17,533 nucleotides of DNA, taken from the NCBI GenBank assembly GCA_028565635.1, contig JAOXYB010020449.1:1-17533 (forward strand), read 5' to 3'. Source of the DNA: Phoronis ovalis (lineage: Eukaryota; Phoronida; Phoronidae). Shown in pieces: positions 1 through 10,532 of this stretch. Numbering within the stretch: the stretch's first letter is position 1; each line of letters begins with the position of its first letter. The notes beneath the pieces are model-generated. The model had not been told where the DNA came from. It saw only the letters and a list, made by a program, of their open reading frames with translations, and ran no database searches. A program made the position numbers and the translations under genes.

Positions 1-206
1 GATACTTGTTTTCTATGTTAATTTTATGTCCAAGTTTTTAAAACATTTTTCATAAAAAAATCAGCATTTGAAAAATTTAAAATACCACGTTCTACATTAG
101 GTGGTGTCGCCGTTTTCACTTTTATTCATGTGCCTTGAAGGAAATTATGTTTTTCTCAAAGTTATTTCGATTATTTATACATTATGAGATCAACAGTAAC
201 ACGTAC

Positions 207-3226
<3,020 letters not shown>

Positions 3227-4143
3227 CTAAAACCTGTAATAAAATGCAAAGGGATTCAAGGTTAAGATGAAGAAATTAAAATTACCACATACCGAGAAAT
3301 ACTAGAAATAATGACACATTTTAAATTAAGTATTTAAATGATTGTCATACTTCTGAAAGCAAATCAATAATTGATTTTACTAATAATTATACAAATTATA
3401 AAAATTGATTTTATTTAATATATCGCCACATGCATGTTTTCTAAGTTTTCATTGTATAACCTGAAAATGTGCACTGGTTACCATATAATTATTACAGTAA
3501 ATAATAATATTAAAATAACATTCTATAGGTACCAGAAAGAGATCCCTGTGAGGTATAAATAGTTAATGCTGGGATTGGTCACAATTTTTGACTTTCCAGA
3601 TTTAAACCTGTCTATATTTGTTAAGTTTATACGTTGTTTAGCGTTGAAGAGTTAAACGTGGTCAAGGGGGGTTCAAGGAATCATGTATATACTATTTACT
3701 AATGCTATAGTGGCAAAAGCATTAATCTAGAACTTCTACCTTTCCTTGACTCTATAGCTAATATATAACTAAAGGAGAGGAAGGTTGAATGATCTTTGTT
3801 TTTAGCAGTATCATTGCATGAAAATCTAGCCGTATTGCATTGTTCCTGCAAAGGTAATACACTTGAACTGCAACCTTAAAATGTAAAAACTAAGTGCATG
3901 TCATAAATTGAACGCTCCGGAAATAACTTTTAACAAGTCAATGATCATAAATTTTCAATGCTAGCCAGGAGTACGCCCACCTTGTACTTGAAGCATAACT
4001 GAAATATATTAATTGAACAACAAATTTTGAACGCAAAGGTATGGTCTTTATTTACTAAAAGGTGATCTAAAAATAGCAATTAAGAACACAAAAGCAGAAA
4101 CAAAAGAATAAATTTAAGCTGAATGAAAGGGGAGTTGACTCAC

Positions 4144-4215
4144 CTCCAAAATGGCCTATCCCACAATTCCTTAGCCGGTAGCTTCGGCAAGTTTCGGAAA
4201 ATCTTTAATTGTAAA
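4144..4215 (-). other. AP2M1: Probable non-coding first exon of AP2M1
   Basis: On the minus strand the sequence TTTTGGAG is followed by a consensus donor GTGAGT, with the exon ending at 4144. It can splice to the acceptor TTTTATTACAG at 3240-3234, which begins the exon holding the AP2M1 start codon (3233-3138). The exon has no ATG. A GCCATTTT element just before the donor matches the YY1 consensus, common near housekeeping start sites. The 5' boundary is a guess because no initiator is obvious. The donor is a direct reading; use of this exon is inferred. Confidence 0.6.
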
Positions 4216-4384
4216 ACTAAATAGATAGAGACGCAATGAAAAATGAATATACCCTTTATATAATCGTAAAAAAATACATTGACAAACTAGTGGAAAATAT
4301 ATCTTACATAGGAAGTGAAGTCAAACTTCCTTTTATTGTCGGAGATAGCCGATTACGGACCTCCCGCAAAGAACACGTTTCGGT
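4145..4384. promoter_or_regulatory. Shared promoter between divergent AP2M1 and RPL22
   Basis: About 240 bp separates the AP2M1 first-exon donor from the RPL22 initiator, and the two genes point away from each other. Within it, AGGAAGT (4310-4316) and ACTTCCT (4325-4331) form a perfect inverted pair of ETS-type sites with an 8-bp gap, 55-75 bp upstream of the RPL22 start. AAAATGGC (YY1-like) words occur at both gene starts, at about 4148-4155 and 4405-4411. There is no TATA box at the right distance. The arrangement fits a bidirectional housekeeping promoter; activity is inferred. Confidence 0.6.
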
Positions 4385-4390
4385 CTTTTG
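4383..4390 (+). promoter_or_regulatory. TCT-type initiator / 5'-TOP start of RPL22
   Basis: The sequence GTCTTTTG lies 22 nt before the RPL22 ATG. Ribosomal protein genes of animals typically start at the C of a TCT initiator and give mRNAs with a 5' pyrimidine tract. C4385 followed by TTTT fits, and would give a leader of about 22 nt. The exact start nucleotide is inferred. Confidence 0.55.
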
Positions 4391-4406
4391 GATTCCACAG
4401 CTAAAA

Positions 4407-7400
4407 ATGGCTCCCGCAAAGGTATAAAGCTGTTTAAAATATCTCGAGTTTATGTATTTATAGCATAATCATTATCTCAATAATTATGAATTCTGCTTAT
4501 TTAATATACCAAGATACCGTAGGTTGAATTTTTAAATAAATTTGTCGTCTTAAAAATGAAAAAATAGTGTTGGAGTGGTGCGTGTACTTATTGGCATCAT
4601 TGACATTGACCATTGTGTCTAATCTTGTTGAGTCCGACTGTTATGTATTATGCCAACGAAGCAGTCTATAAAATTGCTTTTCCTTCGGAAAAAATGTCGA
4701 GTTTGCAAGTACTTCAACCACTCAAGGGTGTAGTTAAAGAGAAGTCCTCAGGCCAGAGTAAATTTAGTCCTAGCTTTATGACCCTACTATGGCTTGCCTA
4801 TGCCGGGCTGTGGCGAAGCCGTATGGTCATAGCTCATAAAGTGTAAAAATCAGCCTCTTGCAAAAACACTCACCGTGTGTCAAAAAATTCAATAAATTCA
4901 AAGCAATATTGTTGCCTTCTTTGTCTATGATACTTCTTCTGTTTTCTGTCACTTTAACCTCGATTAGTATTCCTCAAGGCGACTTCTAGCCCACAAATCC
5001 ACTACCACTACGATCAACGCAAAATTTCCATCTTGCAGACTTCATTTGGCAGGATATGTCGTCACATTAACCAGCGACACGAGGCGGCATTCTGAAGAAA
5101 TTTGGATAGGATGAACTAGTCGAAAACTACTCTTCACTCATTTCCATAATAGCTCGGGTTGGTGGGGGGAAAATCTAGCGAAATGAGTGAAGAGTAGTTT
5201 ACGACTAGTTCATCCTATCCAAATTTCTTCAGATTGCTGCCTCGTGTCGCTGGTTAATGTGACGTCATATCCTGCCAAATGAAGTCTGCAAGATGGAAAT
5301 TTTGCATTGATCGTAGCGGTAGTGGATTTGTGGGCTAGAAGTCGCCTTGAGGAGTACTAATCAAGGTTAAAGTGACAGAAAACAGAAGAAGAAGTATCAT
5401 AGACAAAGAAGGCAACAATATTGCTTTGAATTTTTTGACACACGGTGAGTGTTTTTGCAAGAGGCCAACTTCTACTGATTTTTACACTGTATGAGCTATG
5501 ACCCTACGGCTTCGCCATAGGCAAGCCATAGTAGGGTCATAAATCTGGGACTAGGGTAAATTATGCTAAATAGTCATAGATCACAAAATACCTTGTGGAA
5601 ACAAAGTATACTAGACTTTTGCAAATCACATAGCTCTTGAAAACATATACCTTGTAATGAAATATGTAAAATTTTACAGACTAGACATAAATTTTGTCGT
5701 CAATGAGTTATTATAATCCTGTTGTAAATAAAAAATCTGAAAAACATCCTGTAAAATGGAGTAGCTGAAAAATGAGGACTACTGGGCGGAACATGTTTTT
5801 AGTGGACTGCAACACAATAAGACACTCCTCCCGATGGGGGGGGGGGCAGTCAATATGAAAGTGGGTACGCATGTTCCAACAAAATTTCGCGTGAAAGGAT
5901 ATGTTTTCGAACTGCGGGCGTGTAACGCGTGTTACATGCTTAGGGTCTTTTTTGGGTAAAATCACGGAATGGAATGGTTTTTAGGTGTGGCACTTCCTTA
6001 GGTGTTTTTTCCCAAAGTCATTTTCTTTGGGGTGTATTTTTTCAAAAAACACTTCCTTTCGACAAGGTAATGTGACTTGACTTTGTGCGACATAGCTAAG
6101 GGTGTATTTTTTGCAGAATTTCACTTTGTTAGGGGCTTTTTTGAAAAGCCATGTTGGAACATGGGTACCCGCTTTCATATTGACTACCCCCCGGGCACTT
6201 CTGCCTTACGTGTATATATTGCTAATCACCTCGCAGACAACTGTATGTTTTTCAATTTTCGGAATAAATAAATTGACGGCTTTGCTCTCCCTACTATAAA
6301 CCCAACAAAAACATCCAGTTTATTAAATATCAGTAGCCACAAATGTACAGGTATATCTTGTTAGCTCTGGAAATCATTGTGATCAGTAAATTGTTGTATT
6401 GCAGGTTCAACAAAAGACCAAAGGTGGTAAACCCTCTGGAAAAGGTAAAAAAAAGAAGCTGTCGATTAAATATACCATTGACTGTACTCACCCTGTAGAA
6501 GATGGTATCATGGACTCTTCCAGCTTTGTAAGTATGCTTTCTAGCATTGAGCCATTGTTGCTACAAGGCGGTTATAATCTATTCATCCTAGATATTTGGG
6601 CTATTGATGTCATAATAGTCACTTTCTGTGTTACCAAGAACATCTTTTCGTAATATAGTATTAAGTAAAGGTAAAAAATAACATCAAGAATGTTACTTTG
6701 TATCTCATTAAGTCAACTCTTATTCCGTACTTTAGTGCAGTGACTTTGGCTTCAGTTTTGGCTTTGACAAGGTAATGTGACTTGACTTTGTATGACATAG
6801 CTAATGAATGTTCAGACTAGGGCCAACTTCCCTAGTCATCAGTATGGTTAGGGCTACCTTCCCTAACCTTTGCTGTTTTCTTATCACCAACAGGAAAAGT
6901 TCCTGCATGACCGCATCAAGGTCCAGGGAAAAACCAACAACTTGGGAAATAATGTTGTTCTGGAACGTCAGAAGTCTAAGATTGTTATCACTTGTGACAT
7001 CCCTTTCTCTAAGAGGTCAGCATATTTCAACTAGTTGTTTGACTTGATTAGGAGCATGGCTTAATTCTGCGGAGAAAGAAAAATCTCGTATTTTTTTAAT
7101 GATTAATCTCATAGCATCCATTGAACAGCATATGACCCAAAGAGTGTAAACGGCATTTTACCTATTTAGAAGTTATGAACACGAAATAAAAGGATTAGAC
7201 ATGAACATTGGTTGTACTTCTATATATAATATGTAAGCAATTAGGTTAAAATTGCTTAAGCATTGTTAGTGTAATTAACGCTCAATCTAATGAGCTGCTA
7301 ATTTGTATGTTGTGTTTCACTTTTAAGCAGCTTCATGTAGTACAGCTTACATGTTAAATGCATTTTTCAGGTATCTGAAGTATCTAACGAAGAAATACCT

Positions 7401-7515
7401 GAAGAAGAACAATCTTCGTGATTGGCTTCGTGTAGTCGCTAACCAAAAGGACTCCTATGAGCTCCGCTACTTCCAGATTAACAATGAGGAAGAGGAAGAA
7501 GAAGCAGATGATTAA
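4407..7515 (+). CDS. RPL22: Large-subunit ribosomal protein L22 (eL22)
   Basis: eL22 is a component of the cytosolic 60S subunit and an RNA-binding protein. Coding exons are 4407-4421, 6405-6527, 6894-7015 and 7371-7515, giving 405 nt, or 134 residues plus TAA. The first exon encodes only MAPAK, as expected for this family. Exon 2 supplies a Lys-rich stretch ([19 protein letters not shown]) and the VEDGIMD motif. Exon 3 gives [13 protein letters not shown] and PFSKR. Exon 4 gives [26 protein letters not shown] and an acidic tail of Glu/Asp. The human protein has 128 residues; the difference is mainly in the N-terminal basic region, and one residue is missing in the VVLER loop. The exon 3 donor, AG then GTCAGC, is weak. 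The leader is very short, and intron 1 (about 2 kb) carries two repeat elements. Regulation by its own product through intron 2 is proposed in the findings. Confidence 0.97.
4757..5563. repeat. Long foldback inverted repeat in RPL22 intron 1
   Basis: Left arm about 4757-5144 and right arm about 5180-5563 are reverse complements with scattered substitutions and small indels, around a 35-bp spacer (5145-5179). Shared words include CCCTACTATGGCTTGCCTAT at the outer ends and GAACTAGTCG near the centre. Each arm, read outward, contains GTTAATGTGACG (a perfect CRE, TGACGTCA, at 5260-5267 in the right arm only), then AAGATGG, then a GTGAGT donor word. It could be a foldback transposon or two head-to-head copies of a gene's 5' end. 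RPL22 pre-mRNA crossing it would form a hairpin of several hundred base pairs. Confidence 0.92.
5841..6192. mobile_element. MITE-like element with 41-bp terminal inverted repeats
   Basis: The ends 5841-5881 and 6152-6192 are inverted repeats with 3 mismatches in 41 positions; their inner part reads CATGTTCCAACA and the outer end is a C/G run. The interior is built of degenerate units resembling GGGTGTATTTTTT followed by CACTT. No transposase is present, so this is a non-autonomous DNA element by appearance. No clear target-site duplication was found. Short open frames on both strands across it are accidental products of the repeat. Confidence 0.8.
6061..6099 (+). repeat. 39-bp word shared by RPL22 introns 1 and 2 (copy 1)
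   Basis: The word starting GACAAGGTAATGTGACTTGA lies inside the intron 1 MITE-like element and recurs at 6766-6804 in intron 2 with two adjacent mismatches. It is partly self-complementary (ACAAGGT against ACTTTGT). Confidence 0.9.
6766..6804 (+). repeat. 39-bp word shared by RPL22 introns 1 and 2 (copy 2)
   Basis: This is the second copy of the word at 6061-6099, differing only at the dinucleotide GC/AT. The match stops sharply after AGCTAA, 10 bp before the first intronic hairpin. It is a fragment of the element in intron 1 or of a relative. Confidence 0.9.
6815..6868 (+). promoter_or_regulatory. Tandem intronic hairpins over the RPL22 exon 3 branch point
   Basis: Hairpin 1: stem GACTAGGG (6815-6822) with CCCTAGTC (6830-6837), loop CCAACTT. 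Hairpin 2: stem GGTTAGGG (6846-6853) with CCCTAACC (6861-6868), loop CTACCTT. Both stems are perfect 8-mers with 7-nt loops, closed by G-C with U at the loop's 3' side. They differ at stem positions 2 and 3, and both changes are compensated. CTAAC (6863-6867) in the 3' arm of hairpin 2 is a good branch-point match; its A6866 is 27 nt from the acceptor AG at 6892-6893. This resembles known ligands of L22, so an autoregulatory site is the leading reading. The structure is read directly; binding is inferred. Confidence 0.75.
7234..7258 (+). other. Hairpin in RPL22 intron 3
   Basis: TAAGCAATT (7234-7242) and AATTGCTTA (7250-7258) pair perfectly around a 7-nt loop. GCTGCT (7294-7299) and AGCAGC (7326-7331) can form a second, looser stem downstream. 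The closing pair is U-A, unlike the intron 2 hairpins. An H/ACA snoRNA was considered but lacks a convincing H box. Confidence 0.4.
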
Positions 7516-7604
7516 AGTTCAGCACCTAATTCAACCAATTGAAACACAGGGTTATTGTGGCATTATTGCGATTTTGTCATGTAAACTGAAAGTGCAAAGC
7601 TGTT

Positions 7605-7610
7605 AATAAA
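7605..7610 (+). terminator. RPL22 polyadenylation signal
   Basis: A canonical AATAAA lies 90 nt after the TAA stop, with a T-rich stretch (CTTCTTTATTTT) shortly after. The expected cleavage site is around 7620-7635. The 3' UTR is therefore short, as is typical of ribosomal protein genes. Confidence 0.85.
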
Positions 7611-7639
7611 CAAATATTAACTGTAAACTTCTTTATTTT

Positions 7640-8215
7640 ACCCACTGCCCTCCAAGAACATCCTGTTATAGCACACTTATTTATGTTCCAGTACTGGCTG
7701 TAAATTGGCTGTCAACAATTATGCAAATATTTTTAAAGCGTAGCTGCCAATCCTTCTGGTTTGCCGGGAATCTTTCCGAATTTTACCCATCTTTTCTGTA
7801 TGGTGGAAAAAATTGGGATTTAGCACTGTGCAAAAGGAACAGTATTCTAAAGCCATATTCTCCGTGTAAAATGTGATGAAATTGTATAATAGTAGTAGCA
7901 GCGGAGTACCCCAGATTACAAGAAATCGCACCAAATATTTTTTTAAAATCTGGGTTGTATGCCTCGGCTTGTGCTTCTGGCTGTCGCGAGTTTTCTAAAA
8001 GTTTAAATGGCCCTGAATATTCCTCTCCCAAAAAACAATGTTGACAGCTGTGCAAAAGGTTATAATGGCATTTTAGCTGATAGTCAATTACTGTGGAATC
8101 GGGTGTTCATCTACAACCTGTACCTTTGCCTCGGGTGGATGGATGGGATCAGTCTTGTCAAAACTGCTGGTAAATGTTTTGAAGGGAAGGAGAGAGAAAG
8201 AGAGATGTTATGACG
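7640..8215. other. Unassigned region downstream of RPL22 with open frames on both strands
   Basis: A 90-codon frame on the minus strand (8055-7783), a 71-codon minus frame (7934-7719) and a 68-codon plus frame (8007-8213) overlap here. The stretch is less AT-rich than its surroundings. None of the translations resembles a family I know, and no splice-linked continuation or poly(A) signal is clear. It could be a decayed exon, a lineage-specific gene or chance. I do not call a gene. Confidence 0.25.
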
Positions 8216-10155
8216 CTCGAAGTCCTGATTTCTATGTAACATCCCTGCTATTTTCTCAGGTTTTAAGAATTAGATCAATACTTGTACAGCGAAGATATGC
8301 CTTTAAACAGTGTGATTATTTCTGGCATTAAAACTGTTTATTCGGTACATAATAACAGTCAGGATCTGTTGACAATTTTTTTCCTGCGACTTTTACACCC
8401 GTACTGTTACATTGAATGATTAATCAAATTAATGAACAAATATATGAATATCCTCTTCGTGTTAAATATTTTATTTAATTATTCAAAAACTCGGTGTTGT
8501 ATATGATGTGTTTACTACAACTTTTTTAGAACTCTGGTAAAAACCTCATGTTATACATAAATTGTCCCGGAATTATCTGCCCGTCCTATCCTGCTACTTT
8601 TTCTGTTAATGCCACGTTATTAGTCAATATGAAGAAGCAGGCAAAATGTATAAATAGCTTGTAATTATGTTTAGTTTGTGCATGTAAATAAATCATAGTT
8701 TCTTCCTTATTCTTGGAATGTCGTAAATATACATTTGCCTAAATATCTGTTGTCATTTCGAAACTTCGTGAAAACTAGCCCGCCTACTGACTATAGAAGG
8801 ATAAATTATATTGCTAGTTGACAATTTTATTCTTTCTATCATTCATAATAGTAATATCATTAAATTAGTCGTTTTTAGTAATGAAAATGAAATATATAAA
8901 ATTGGATGTTTGTGCCACTTCTTTGCATAAAGCCAGAACGCTAAGTTGCAAAGTAAAAATGATAAATTAATTAAGTAGGTATACGTCAGTTTGGAAACTA
9001 AAAAGTTCTAAAACAACACACACTTTATCCAGAGAGTGTAGTCTAGAGGCACTCACATAAGTTGTAAAAAGTAGTGCGGTACCTACAAGCATGTCTTTTT
9101 ATACTATTATCTCTCTGTGCTGGTTGTTTTACAGACGCTGTAGACGTATAGTGTGTGCGTGTGTGTAAGAACAATGGAAAGCAAACAAAACGTTTCGTAT
9201 TACTTTAAAGAATATTCCAACAAAAAAGTTGTTGGATCTGATGCTTGAAGCCTCATTTACTCAAGGAGTGTTTACTCAGAAATACACGTCACTGCCAAAT
9301 TAATTGTTACGTACCTGGATTATAGTTTATGAATTAAGCAGCATAAGTCGGTATCTTTGCAGCATATTTTTGTACAATTTCTCAGCTTTTTTTATAGGTC
9401 ACAATATTTACTGTTAAATAAAGTAAGTTTAATTTAGCCCAGAATGAAAGAAAGCACAATTTTCCGAATAATTTTTATAGGAATTTTAAAAGAATTCTTT
9501 CCAGTAGGGTGAAGCTTGATTTTCCTAAGTGCGGTTACCGACATTCCCACCAGGGGATCTCCAGTCAGCCATAGCAAAACATTTTAAGGCCAAATCGTGC
9601 TGCGAATCGGCTGTAGACACGAAATGTAATTAGCTTGAATTATGACTGGGTAATATAATTTCATTTTGCTGTTAGGCTTAAACATTTCTTATATTTGTGA
9701 ATCGGGAAAATCAGCTGTATTGTCATAATATACTTCGACTCCAATATTGTATTTGTTTGTAGGGTAATCTAAGCTACACAAGATGTTGAGCTGAACCTTT
9801 TCCACGAAATACCGGGCAATTTGTCGAGTATATAGTGAATTACAAGTGTGAGATGCTTTGTCCTGTTAAATTAAAGGTACAAAGATACAACAGTCTAAAA
9901 ATACCTGTGGTACTTTTCATCGATATCACAGTACATCTGTGTTGCCCATAAAGCTGAACATATTTAATATAATTACAGTATGTTTGGCTTTTGATTTACT
10001 TTTTGGCACCTTGGCTAGATGTCTACTTCAGTGCCAAGTATTTGAATAGAAATAGAAATTGCAACCATATTGAGAAAAAATTTAAGGTTTTGAGATACCA
10101 GTTTACTAGAAACAGGAATGCCTTACTGATTAGGCCACACCAAAAAATAAAAGTT

Positions 10156-10268
10156 GTTTAACGGGCGAAATTTCTCAAAAACTGAGTCGATAGAGCGGTT
10201 TATTATTTTTATTTTAAAAAAGCGTTTAACGGCGAAAGCCCTTAAAACCGAGTCGGTTGGGCTTTTTT
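10156..10268 (+). repeat. Two diverged tandem repeats, the second a strong hairpin with T-run
   Basis: Units begin GTTTAACGGGCGAAA (10156) and GTTTAACGGCGAAAG (10224), and both continue with an AAACTGAGTCG or AAACCGAGTCG core. In the second unit AAAGCCC (10235-10241) pairs with GGGCTTT (10259-10265), and AACCG (10246-10250) with CGGTT (10254-10258), giving 12 bp with one 4-nt bulge and a 3-nt loop. T(6) (10263-10268) overlaps the end of the stem. It looks like part of a repeat family or a Pol III-terminated transcript end; function unknown. Confidence 0.6.
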
Positions 10269-10493
10269 CAGGGTAAAAAAAAACTAAAAATATTTTGAAT
10301 AAGACAACACCGCGAGAATTTGTGCGAGTAGCTTTTTTGTCTTTTCTGATTTTTTTTACAATAAAACAAATAAGAAGAATTACGAAGCCGAAATTTGAAA
10401 CATTAAATAAAGTTTATTTTTGGTCTCACCTTAGCCATGTTGCAGTCAGGTACTCTGGGACACACGTATAATGTACTTGATATAATGCATGCC

Positions 10494-10532
10494 AATGCAT
10501 GACAATGTAATTTAATTACATTGTCATGCATT
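10494..10532. repeat. Perfect 39-bp palindrome
   Basis: The 19-bp arms 10494-10512 and 10514-10532 (arm starts AATGCATGACAATG) are exact reverse complements around a single T. AATGCATG also occurs immediately to the left as a direct copy. It may be the remnant of a small foldback insertion or a protein-binding palindrome. Confidence 0.85.

Noticed and set aside
4613-4846. 77-codon plus frame in RPL22 intron 1
   Set aside because: It overlaps the outer end of the foldback left arm, and the corresponding sequence in the right arm is disrupted by indels; there is no family match.
5836-5846. Run of eleven G
   Set aside because: Part of the terminal repeat of the MITE-like element; a single G run does not make a quadruplex motif.
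5711-6299. Several 64-84 codon frames on both strands in RPL22 intron 1
   Set aside because: They lie in and around the MITE-like inverted repeat; shared peptide phrases in different frames come from the repeated DNA ends, not from a gene.
7016-7370. H/ACA or C/D snoRNA in RPL22 intron 3
   Set aside because: Ribosomal protein introns often host snoRNAs and two stems are present, but no paired TGATGA/CTGA boxes and no convincing H box with a correctly spaced ACA were found.
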